Source of the DNA: an uncultured Actinomycetes bacterium
GTDB lineage: Bacteria > Actinomycetota > Acidimicrobiia > Acidimicrobiales > Ilumatobacteraceae
Length of the DNA stretch: 21,981 bases
Reading direction: 5' to 3'
NCBI GenBank assembly: GCA_903858075.1
Contig: CAIOHI010000352.1
Location: forward strand, 1-21,981
Below are positions 15,536-21,981 of this stretch, in pieces; position 1 is the first letter of the stretch, and the number at the start of each line of letters is the position of its first letter. The notes under the pieces were generated by a model that saw only the letters and a program-made list of their open reading frames with translations, did not search any database and was not told the origin of the DNA. The translations under genes were made by a program, and so were the position numbers.

Positions 15536-15541
15536 ACTCTA
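15536..15541 (-). promoter_or_regulatory. -10 box for leaderless dsbA-like gene (TAGAGT)
   Basis: On the minus strand TAGAGT fits TANNNT, six bases before ATG 15529. The inverted repeat at 15554-15569 falls across its -35 region. Confidence 0.6.
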
Positions 15542-15553
15542 GGGGAGTCAAGA

Positions 15554-15569
15554 GTGTAAGAATTTACAC
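15554..15569. repeat. Perfect inverted repeat GTGTAA-N4-TTACAC (candidate operator)
   Basis: GTGTAA (15554-15559) and TTACAC (15564-15569) flank GAAT in the 62-base region between the divergent dsbA-like gene and menD. It lies about 25-40 bases upstream of the dsbA-like start and 23 bases upstream of menD, as expected of an operator serving both. The 6-bp arms alone do not prove function. Confidence 0.5.
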
Positions 15570-15591
15570 CTGAGCAAAGAAATGGCGAAAA

Positions 15592-17340
15592 ATGACAGTA
15601 CCAACGACCGCTAATGCACAAGCCACTTTTTGCGCCACCTTGGTTGACGAGTGGATTCGCGATGGGGTGCAACATGCATACATTGCCCCAGGGTCACGTT
15701 CTACGCCCATGGCACTTGCGCTGTCTGCGCGCGCCGAGATATCGGTTGAGGTATTCATCGATGAGCGTTGCGCGGCCTTTGCAGCTTTAGGTGTGGGTAA
15801 GGCAACCGGACTCCCGGCGGTGGCCTTGTGCACCTCAGGAACCGCCGCAACCCATTTTTCTGCCGCCGTTACCGAAGCATCGCTTTCTGGGGTCCCTCTC
15901 ATCGTGTGTACGGCCGATCGTCCACCGGAACTGAGAGATGTAGGCGCCGCACAGACCATTGACCAAACTCATTTGTATGGATCCGCAGTGAGGTGGTTCC
16001 ACGACCCAGGCGTTGCCTCGTATGATGCCGCACATACTTGGCGAGCTTTGGCAAACCATGTTGTGGCGCGAACGATGTCACCAGTTGCCGGCCCTGTACA
16101 TCTCAACTTGCCGTTTCGTGAGCCATTGCTCGGCGAAGTGGTCGACATGCCACCCAAGCGCCAACACGATGCATCATGGTCTGGTTTTCACGCTGGGCGT
16201 TCGCAGCTTTCCGATTGGGAAATTGATGATCTTGCTCATCGTTTAGCGGGTCGCCGTGGGGTCATTATTGCGGGCGATGTGGGTGCAGGTTTTGATTTAG
16301 CCACCTACACATCTGCAGTGAGTGTTTTGAGTTCGGTATTGCATTGGCCAATATTGGCTTGTCCGCTCAGTGGTGTACGTGGAGGTTCGGCGAACATTGT
16401 GACGCACTTCGACGGAATTGTTCGCTCACAAAGCGCACTCGGTGCTTTGGTTCCGGAAGTTGTTCTTCAACTAGGTAAGCCTCCGGCTTCAAAAGTTCTT
16501 GGTCAATGGGTTGCTTCCACTCATGCTGAAGTCATAGCTGTGCATGGCCCTGGCACCTATCAAGATGCGCAACATTTGACATACATGCACATAGAGGCCA
16601 ATGTCGCGAACACTGTCGACCGTTTGTGTTCGGTTGTCGCCTCAGTGAGCGATACTCGTGATCAAGATATTTCATTGCGCTGGAATTCAATGTGGAGCAA
16701 CGCTCAGATGGCTGCGACGCAAAGTATTGAAAAGGTATTATCTGCCGTAGGGGAAGTTTCTGATCCTGCTATTGCGCGTATGTTTGGCGAAATATTCTCA
16801 GTTGGAGTGGTGAGTTCTTCAATGCCAATTCGCGATGTTGAATGGTTCTCGGAAGGAAAGGAAAATGGCGTTCTCTTTTCCAATCGCGGCGCCAATGGCA
16901 TTGATGGAGTCATTTCCACTGCTATCGGAATTGCTCAGTCTTTGCGGACCTCAGTTGGGGTATATCTTGGCGATCTGGCGTTTCTTCACGATGGAACTGC
17001 GCTCATCGGGCTGAAGAATCGCAACCTCAATTTGCGCATTGTGGTCGTTGACAATGGCGGCGGAGGTATTTTCTCCTTTCTTCCTCAAGCCACACAAGTC
17101 AATAAAGACGTGTTTGAAAATCTCTATGGCACTCCACACGGGGCCGATATTGCTCTACTGGCTCGCGCTCATGGAATTGAAGTACTTGAACCCAAATCGC
17201 TGGGTGAATTGAGCGCAGCTATGCAAGGTTCGGGAACTGCCGTCATTTTGCTGAAAACTAATCGAGAGAGCAACGTGAGTATTCACGAACAATTGCATAC
17301 AGCAATTGCGTCTTCTGTCGATGCAATTACGAATTCATAA
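15592..17340 (+). CDS. menD: SEPHCHC synthase (MenD)
   Basis: This 582-residue ThDP-dependent enzyme condenses 2-oxoglutarate with isochorismate. The N-terminal domain has IAPGSRSTPMALALS (31-45) and DERCAAFAALG (57-67) with the catalytic Glu58, and the middle has GPVHLNLPFREPL (167-179). The C-terminal ThDP domain shows GDLAFLHDG (460-468) and VVVDNGGGGIFSFLP (484-498), the Mg-ThDP binding signature. The full-length match is strong. The start is ATG 15592; the promoter is not certain, the best -10-like candidate being AAGAAT (15558-15563), itself within the inverted repeat. The last 14 bases overlap the convergent menF. Confidence 0.97.
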   Translation: MTVPTTANAQATFCATLVDEWIRDGVQHAYIAPGSRSTPMALALSARAEISVEVFIDERCAAFAALGVGKATGLPAVALCTSGTAATHFSAAVTEASLSGVPLIVCTADRPPELRDVGAAQTIDQTHLYGSAVRWFHDPGVASYDAAHTWRALANHVVARTMSPVAGPVHLNLPFREPLLGEVVDMPPKRQHDASWSGFHAGRSQLSDWEIDDLAHRLAGRRGVIIAGDVGAGFDLATYTSAVSVLSSVLHWPILACPLSGVRGGSANIVTHFDGIVRSQSALGALVPEVVLQLGKPPASKVLGQWVASTHAEVIAVHGPGTYQDAQHLTYMHIEANVANTVDRLCSVVASVSDTRDQDISLRWNSMWSNAQMAATQSIEKVLSAVGEVSDPAIARMFGEIFSVGVVSSSMPIRDVEWFSEGKENGVLFSNRGANGIDGVISTAIGIAQSLRTSVGVYLGDLAFLHDGTALIGLKNRNLNLRIVVVDNGGGGIFSFLPQATQVNKDVFENLYGTPHGADIALLARAHGIEVLEPKSLGELSAAMQGSGTAVILLKTNRESNVSIHEQLHTAIASSVDAITNS

Positions 17341-18571
17341 TTGCGTTCGTCATTGCCTTAAATTTTGCTTCGGTTTCAGCAAGTTCTAGTTCTGGTTCAC
17401 TATCGGCAACGATGCCACCGCCCGCAAAGAGACGTGCAGACATGAGGTCTTGGCTGAACTGAGCACAGCGAATAGTGACGGCCCATGTTCCATTGCCTTG
17501 TGCATCACACCAGCCCACGGCACCGCCGTAGCGCCCACGATGCATATGTTCCACTTTGTTGATGAGTTCGATAGCTTCAGCACGCGGAAACCCTCCAAGA
17601 GCAGGGGTGGGGCACAATTCTCGAGCAATGTCTAAGACGTGAGTATCGGGTGCAGACAACGGGCCAGTGACGTGCGTGCCAAGATGCTGAACGTTGGCAA
17701 CACTCACCACAGATGGCTCAGGTTCCCAGTCGAGATACGAGCACCATTGCAGCAAAGCGTCGTGCACCATCTCTACGACAACACGGTGTTCTATTTGGTT
17801 CTTCTTACTCGCCAATAGATCTGCCGCGTTCCGCGCGTCGGTGGCAGGGTCGCCGGTGCGTGGGGTGGTACCTGCCAAAGGATTGCTATGCACGATTCCG
17901 TTTTCCAGCTGGACAAGCAGCTCTGGTGAGGCTCCCACCATGTTGTCTAAAGAAAATTGGTAGCACGTTGAATATTGCTCATGAAGGAACTGCACAACCG
18001 AATGGATGTTGAGAGGAGTATCGGACTTCAGTTCGATGTCTCTGGCAATGACCGCTTTCTCAATTTGCCCGGAACGGACAGCAGCTCGCGCTTCGCTCAC
18101 AGCAGATAAATACGTGTCGATTGGGGTCAAAGGAAGATTGCTCAGATGGCGAGCATTGTCTTTTTTCCCTATTTCTGTTGGAGGCGACGTCAACATGGAT
18201 GCAATCACTTGCTCTATGTAATTGTGTCGTGCATCTTCAGGCATCTGCGCATCGGTACACACAGTGATGGAGGAGTATCCGTCGCTAAAACGTCGGGCAA
18301 ATATGTGGGGAACAAACAGGTCTTCTTGCTCTTCTCGTAAGAACGGGAGAAAGCCCAGAGCGACTGGACCATCTTTGTCATGCTCGTCGGAGTAGCGATG
18401 TTCAATGCCCTGCAGGAACGTATTTGTTTGAGAGCTCTTGACGCGAGTGAATTCACCCACTGTGGCAATGCCAACATCACCGTGAATAAAAAGCATTCCG
18501 CGAGATCCGGCGATGTGGTGCAATGCCGGCAGGTTTTTAACTGCAACAGAAGTGGCAATCATTCCAGTCAT
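17327..18571 (-). CDS. menF: Isochorismate synthase (MenF)
   Basis: This 414-residue chorismate-binding enzyme has its C-terminal catalytic domain at about 150-410 with EKAVIARDIEL (171-181, Lys172 at the general-base position), SNPLAGTTPRTG (229-240), NQIEHRVVVEMV (258-269, Glu261), CPTPALGGFPRAEA (320-333), GRYGGAVGW (346-354) and GGGIVADSEPE (384-394). This set fits isochorismate synthase better than anthranilate or aminodeoxychorismate synthase, and the men context supports it. It converts chorismate to isochorismate, the substrate of MenD, which lies convergently beside it. ATG 18571 overlaps the stop of menG by one base (TAATG), so the two are probably translationally coupled. Confidence 0.93.
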   Translation of the reverse strand: MTGMIATSVAVKNLPALHHIAGSRGMLFIHGDVGIATVGEFTRVKSSQTNTFLQGIEHRYSDEHDKDGPVALGFLPFLREEQEDLFVPHIFARRFSDGYSSITVCTDAQMPEDARHNYIEQVIASMLTSPPTEIGKKDNARHLSNLPLTPIDTYLSAVSEARAAVRSGQIEKAVIARDIELKSDTPLNIHSVVQFLHEQYSTCYQFSLDNMVGASPELLVQLENGIVHSNPLAGTTPRTGDPATDARNAADLLASKKNQIEHRVVVEMVHDALLQWCSYLDWEPEPSVVSVANVQHLGTHVTGPLSAPDTHVLDIARELCPTPALGGFPRAEAIELINKVEHMHRGRYGGAVGWCDAQGNGTWAVTIRCAQFSQDLMSARLFAGGGIVADSEPELELAETEAKFKAMTNAIMNS

Positions 18572-19281
18572 TATTGATTTCGGGTGCCAGAGAGAAGCTG
18601 TGTCAACCCGCCGCTGAGTTGCCGGTGTTCAGCATTGCTGAATCCTGAATCGCGCAACATTGCAGTGAGTTGTTCACGGGGTGGCAGGTAGGCGATGCTG
18701 CGTGGCAGATAGCGATAAGCGTCTCGGTCGGACAGTAGGGCACCAATTTTCGGAACAATTTTTCCGAAATAAATATTATTTCCGAATCGAATGATGGGGT
18801 TATGAGGAACTCCTACATCGAGCAGAACCACGCGACCACCTGGTTTAAGGACGCGAGCTATTTCGACAAAGAATGTCGGTAGGTCAACGAGGTTGCGTAA
18901 TGCAAAACCGCAAATGACCGCATCAATAGAAGAATTTGGAAATGGAAGCCGCAAAATATCGGCCTGTGTGCGAGGTGCTCCAGAACGGTCGTAAGACAGC
19001 ATGCCGTAAGAAAGGTCGACTGAAATGGCGGTATGACCCAGTTTTTGAATTGGAATACACAGATCGCCAGTGCCGCTAGCGAGGTCAAGAACACGTGAAG
19101 GAGCAGATAGCTGAAGGGCCTCAATTGCTATTTTTCGCCACTTCGTGTCGAGACGGAAGGTCATGACCCTATTGACGAAGTCGTATCGCGATGCAATGGT
19201 GTCGAACATCTCCCTGATGGCTTGTTGTTTTGCTTCGCCTTGGGGAAGAGTTTCTTGCGCTTTATTTCGGCTGAATACCAC
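18571..19281 (-). CDS. menG: Demethylmenaquinone methyltransferase (MenG/UbiE)
   Basis: This 236-residue class I SAM methyltransferase has the UbiE/MenG signatures YDFVNRVMTFRLDTKWR (33-49) and VLDLASGTGDL (64-74, SAM loop), RVLKPGGRVVLLDV (143-156), and the YRYLPRSI segment (189-196). It methylates demethylmenaquinone to menaquinone, the last step of the pathway. It is also written ubiE, but ubiquinone synthesis is not expected here given the men genes. GTG 19281 is supported by a -10 box (TATTGT) 6 bases upstream. It is first in a menG-menF unit with a one-base TAATG overlap. Confidence 0.96.
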   Translation of the reverse strand: MVFSRNKAQETLPQGEAKQQAIREMFDTIASRYDFVNRVMTFRLDTKWRKIAIEALQLSAPSRVLDLASGTGDLCIPIQKLGHTAISVDLSYGMLSYDRSGAPRTQADILRLPFPNSSIDAVICGFALRNLVDLPTFFVEIARVLKPGGRVVLLDVGVPHNPIIRFGNNIYFGKIVPKIGALLSDRDAYRYLPRSIAYLPPREQLTAMLRDSGFSNAEHRQLSGGLTQLLSGTRNQ

Positions 19282-19287
19282 AACTAA

Positions 19288-19293
19288 ACAATA
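19288..19293 (-). promoter_or_regulatory. -10 box for leaderless menG-menF (TATTGT)
   Basis: On the minus strand TATTGT fits TANNNT, exactly 6 bases before GTG 19281. It is the closest to the consensus TATAAT among the sites here. No convincing -35 hexamer is seen. Confidence 0.6.
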
Positions 19294-19370
19294 CGACCGT
19301 TTCTAAGTTGTTGCACGCTTGTGCGAAGTGACAAGATGACTTATTACGTGGGGTTTTCAAGATTTACGGG

Positions 19371-20600
19371 GTGAGTAACATGATCGATTTTTCGTTTCCA
19401 GCTGAGGTAGAAGAAATTCGCCTCAAAGTACGCAATTTTATGGACGACGTTGTACGACCTGCATGGGATGCAACCGACCAGAGTGATCGCAGTGCCATTG
19501 TTAAAACTATTGCAAGTTTGCGTGCACGTGCCCGTAATGAAGAGCACCTGTGGTTGCCGCATATGCCCGCCGAATGGGGTGGCATGGGTCTGGGTGCCAC
19601 TGCAATGGCGGCAGTGTCAGCTGAGGCAGCAAAGGTAAGTATCGGGCCCTTCGTTTTAAATGCACAAGCCCCAGACGAGGGCAACCAACACACGCTTCAT
19701 CATTGGGGAACCCCAGAGCAGAAGGAAAAATATCTTCGTCCGCTATGCGAAGGCACAACTCGTTCCTGCTTCGCAATGACCGAACCAGAGGTAGCGGGAA
19801 GCGACCCAACGCTCATTAAAACTTTTGCGTACCGCGATGGCGACGAGTGGGTCATCAATGGCCACAAATGGTTTATCTCAGGTGCACGTGGGGCAAAGTT
19901 TGCGTTGCTCATTGCACGTACCGAGGAAGACCCCGATCTGCCACAGGCGGCAAACTCATGTTTCATTGTTGATTTGCCAAACCCTGGCTTCAGAGTTGTG
20001 CGCGATATTCACACCATGTCGGGTGGCCACAACCACTGCGAAATTATGATTGAAGATCTCCGAGTGCCTGCTGAAAATATGCTCGGTGGCCGCGGGCAAG
20101 GTCACTTGCTGGGTCAGTATCGCTTAGGACCAGCTCGTCTTGCGCACTGCATGCGTTGGATTGGTCAGGCTGAAATTGCTCTCGACATGATGGTGAAGCG
20201 TTCTCTCGAGCGTTTTTCACATGGTTCTTTGCTGGCAGAAAAGCAAGGCATCCAATGGATGATTGCAGACTCGGCAATGGAGTTGTACCAAAGCAAGTTG
20301 ATGGTTCTTCATGCTGCGTACAAACTGGAAAACAAACTTGACTTCATTTCAGAGGTCTCTATGGCGAAGCATTTCGTTGCCAATAGTTTGTGGAGAATTA
20401 CAGACCGTGCAATTCAGGTGCATGGAGCATTGGGCTATAGCACCGACACGCCACTTGCGGGCATGCTGACACAAGCGCGCTGGAGCAGATTCGCCGATGG
20501 CGCCGATGAAATTCATCAAATGCGTATTGCTCAGCGAACTATTGCTGCTTATAAAGATTTCGGTAGCACCACTAAGGCAACTGGAGATCTTCCGCTCTAA
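19371..20600 (+). CDS. Acyl-CoA dehydrogenase (ACAD10/11-like)
   Basis: This 409-residue FAD-dependent acyl-CoA dehydrogenase introduces a 2,3-double bond into acyl-CoA. Landmarks are CFAMTEPEVAGSDPT (133-147, FAD/substrate loop), WVINGHKWFISGA (160-172), and VHGALGYSTDTPLAGM (350-365). Near the C-terminus is RFADGADEIHQ (373-383), where the ACAD10/11-like group carries Asp in place of the catalytic Glu of the E-G-T motif of medium-chain enzymes. I therefore expect an ACAD10/11-type substrate range, possibly long-chain or branched acyl-CoAs. The start is GTG 19371; ATG 19380 is an alternative, with a GGGGTGAG stretch (19368-19375) just upstream that could be a Shine-Dalgarno. The 89-base gap to menG holds no convincing promoter for this strand. 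Confidence 0.92.
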   Translation: MSNMIDFSFPAEVEEIRLKVRNFMDDVVRPAWDATDQSDRSAIVKTIASLRARARNEEHLWLPHMPAEWGGMGLGATAMAAVSAEAAKVSIGPFVLNAQAPDEGNQHTLHHWGTPEQKEKYLRPLCEGTTRSCFAMTEPEVAGSDPTLIKTFAYRDGDEWVINGHKWFISGARGAKFALLIARTEEDPDLPQAANSCFIVDLPNPGFRVVRDIHTMSGGHNHCEIMIEDLRVPAENMLGGRGQGHLLGQYRLGPARLAHCMRWIGQAEIALDMMVKRSLERFSHGSLLAEKQGIQWMIADSAMELYQSKLMVLHAAYKLENKLDFISEVSMAKHFVANSLWRITDRAIQVHGALGYSTDTPLAGMLTQARWSRFADGADEIHQMRIAQRTIAAYKDFGSTTKATGDLPL

Positions 20601-20629
20601 AGTAAGTTGTCAATAAGCGCTAGGAACCT

Positions 20630-21616
20630 ATGTACAGCAACGATCTTATTTTTGGTGTCTTCATGCCACAAGGCTGGAAGATGGAGTTGTCTTCTATAGA
20701 GGGCGCCGAAGCGCAATGGCAGACATGTGTCGATATTGCGGTGCGCGCAGAGGAACTTGGCTACCACTCCATCTGGGTCTACGACCATTTTCACAATGTG
20801 CCGCGCCCCGCGCAAGAATCTGTTTTTGAATGTTGGACCACCATGGCGGCCATTTCGCAGCGCACATCACGCATACGACTGGGTCAAATGGTCGGTTGTA
20901 ATGGCTACCGCGAACCAGCATTGCTCGCAAAAATTACCTCGACTATCGATGTCATCTCGGGTGGACGCCTGGAATGGGGAATTGGTGCCGGGTGGTATGA
21001 AAACGAATTCCGAGGTTATGGATACTCGTTCCCGAAGCCAAAAGATCGCATTGGGATGTTGAAAGAAAGCGTTGAAATTGTGAAGTCAATGTGGACGCAA
21101 GCTGAAACCACTTACGACGGGGACTATTACAAGCTTGTGCGTGCTAACTGCGACCCGAAACCGTTGCAGTCTCCTCATCCTCCTATTTGGATCGGTGGAG
21201 GTGGGGAACAATTGACACTTCGCGTAGTAGCTGAGCATGCCGACTGTTCCAATTTTGGTGGCAGCCCAACCGTATGGGAGCGTAAGCGAAATATTTTGAA
21301 AGAACATTGTGCAGCGGTAGGCCGCGATGAAGAAACCATTCGCAAAACTTGGTCTCCTGAAGTGTTTATTCGTTCAACCGAAAAAGAACTTGCTGAAAGA
21401 ACTACCGGCGGTTTGTGGGGCGAGCCAGTTGAGTCATGGCGAGAGGGAAACCTTGTGGGAACTCCACAGCAGGTTGCAGAAAAAATTGCAACGTACATTG
21501 ACCTTGGTTGTACAGGTTTTATTCCGTGGTGCGCCGATTACCCCGACACAGAGTCAATGGAGCGTTTAGCTACCGAAGTGATGCCAGAGTTCGTTACACG
21601 TAGTAACGCAAAATAA
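20630..21616 (+). CDS. LLM class F420-dependent oxidoreductase
   Basis: This 328-residue luciferase-like monooxygenase-fold oxidoreductase resembles the TIGR03560-type F420 subfamily and differs clearly from the enzyme at 2496. Diagnostic segments are FGVFMPQGWKM at the N-terminus, SIWVYDHFHNVP, DVISGGRLEWGIGAGWYENEFRG in the first half, and HPPIWIGGGGEQLTLRVVAEHAD, where the cofactor phosphate would bind. Its substrate is unknown. It follows the acyl-CoA dehydrogenase by 29 bases; AGGA (20622-20625) is a possible ribosome binding site 4 bases before ATG 20630. The convergent MaoC-type gene overlaps its last 23 bases. Confidence 0.9.
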   Translation: MYSNDLIFGVFMPQGWKMELSSIEGAEAQWQTCVDIAVRAEELGYHSIWVYDHFHNVPRPAQESVFECWTTMAAISQRTSRIRLGQMVGCNGYREPALLAKITSTIDVISGGRLEWGIGAGWYENEFRGYGYSFPKPKDRIGMLKESVEIVKSMWTQAETTYDGDYYKLVRANCDPKPLQSPHPPIWIGGGGEQLTLRVVAEHADCSNFGGSPTVWERKRNILKEHCAAVGRDEETIRKTWSPEVFIRSTEKELAERTTGGLWGEPVESWREGNLVGTPQQVAEKIATYIDLGCTGFIPWCADYPDTESMERLATEVMPEFVTRSNAK

Positions 21617-21981
21617 CTTCTGCAACGCAAGATGGCTTTGCAGCGCCTTCGCACTCAAACACGATTTCTAGAGTGACCTGTGCGCCGCCAGCAATTTCAT
21701 CGACGTTCATGAGTTTTGCTCCGGCACGGAGCTGAGCTCCTACTGGCACAGGCGACATGAAGCGAACTTTGTTTGCACCGTAGTTAACGCCCATAGAGAT
21801 GCCGCTGACAGCAAAGATTTCCGGCAAAAAGACTGGACCAAGCGACAAGGTGAGATATCCGTGGGCAATTGGACCACCGAATGGACCAGTCTTCGCACGC
21901 TCAACATCAACGTGAATCCACTGGAAGTCACCCGTTGCCTCGGCGAATTGGTTGACGCGTTCTTGGGAAATGGTGAGGTAA
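21594..21981 (-). CDS. MaoC-family (R)-specific enoyl-CoA hydratase/dehydratase, C-terminal 128 residues
   Basis: This single-hotdog MaoC-domain protein is cut by the window end, so its start is missing (probably some 15-25 residues). The frame continues upstream of the TTG at 21848, which is an internal Leu. The hydratase signature is clear: FAEATGDFQWIHVDVERA followed by GPFGGPIAHGYLTLSL, with the Asp and His of the GDxxxxH pattern at the catalytic positions, then VNYGANKVRFMSPVPVG. Members hydrate trans-2-enoyl-CoA or act as dehydratases in lipid and mycolate-like pathways. With the convergent LLM oxidoreductase and the acyl-CoA dehydrogenase it fits a lipid-catabolism neighbourhood. Its 3' end overlaps the LLM gene by 23 bases. 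Confidence 0.93.
   Translation of the reverse strand, partial: YLTISQERVNQFAEATGDFQWIHVDVERAKTGPFGGPIAHGYLTLSLGPVFLPEIFAVSGISMGVNYGANKVRFMSPVPVGAQLRAGAKLMNVDEIAGGAQVTLEIVFECEGAAKPSCVAEVILRYYV

Noticed and set aside
19308..19335. Short hairpins (TTGCAC/GTGCGA and CTTGT/ACAAG) in the menG-acyl-CoA dehydrogenase gap
   Set aside because: The arms are 5-6 bp with mismatches or wobble, overlap each other and have no T-run; such matches are expected by chance in 90 bases.
1..21981. Search for tRNA, rRNA, CRISPR repeats, insertion sequences, phage or defence genes
   Set aside because: No cloverleaf-sized gap, repeated spacer pattern, transposase or nuclease motif was seen. All gaps are under about 90 bases and the genes are metabolic or housekeeping.

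Overview
This window looks like ordinary chromosome from a member of the Actinomycetota. An aquatic, mid-GC lineage such as Acidimicrobiia is my best guess, inferred from gene content and not from a marker gene. The signs are two coenzyme-F420-type luciferase-like oxidoreductases, a full set of actinobacterial-style menaquinone genes, a phoH-ybeY-corC run, a P450, MaoC and acyl-CoA dehydrogenase enzymes of lipid catabolism, several GTG starts, and many leaderless promoters (a TANNNT -10 box 6-8 bases before the start codon). No mobile element, CRISPR array, tRNA, rRNA or phage gene was found. Coding density is extreme: the longest gap between genes is about 90 bases.

Layout. 1-585: end of a cytochrome P450. 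603-1451 (-): PECR-like short-chain dehydrogenase. 1484-5392 (+): quinone oxidoreductase-like MDR enzyme, F420-type LLM oxidoreductase, and a translationally coupled aminotransferase plus omega-amidase pair that could salvage 2-oxo acids using glutamine or asparagine. 5389-7662 (-): membrane-anchored GGDEF-EAL c-di-GMP enzyme. 7681-8346 (+): protein of unknown function. 8370-11216 (+): PhoH ATPase, YbeY endoribonuclease and CorC/CNNM-type membrane protein, a classic RNA-processing/stress operon. 11255-11998 (+): FabG-like dehydrogenase.

12009-19281 is a menaquinone locus: menE, menA, a menH-like hydrolase with a FrnE-type DsbA protein, menD, menF and menG. Together these give isochorismate formation (MenF), SEPHCHC synthesis (MenD), pyruvate elimination (MenH-like), CoA activation (MenE), prenylation (MenA) and final methylation (MenG). 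MenC and MenB are not in the window. The genes of this one pathway alternate in strand, so the locus is a series of short divergent promoter regions and overlapping convergent 3' ends.

19371-21981: acyl-CoA dehydrogenase (ACAD10/11-like), second F420-type LLM oxidoreductase, and a MaoC-type hydratase cut by the window end.

I see no new multi-gene system. The points most worth a second look are the leaderless promoter architecture (including a 32-base divergent region with two -10 boxes), two perfect inverted repeats in promoter regions (11228-11254 and 15554-15569), the alternating men locus, and the unrecognised protein at 7681-8346.
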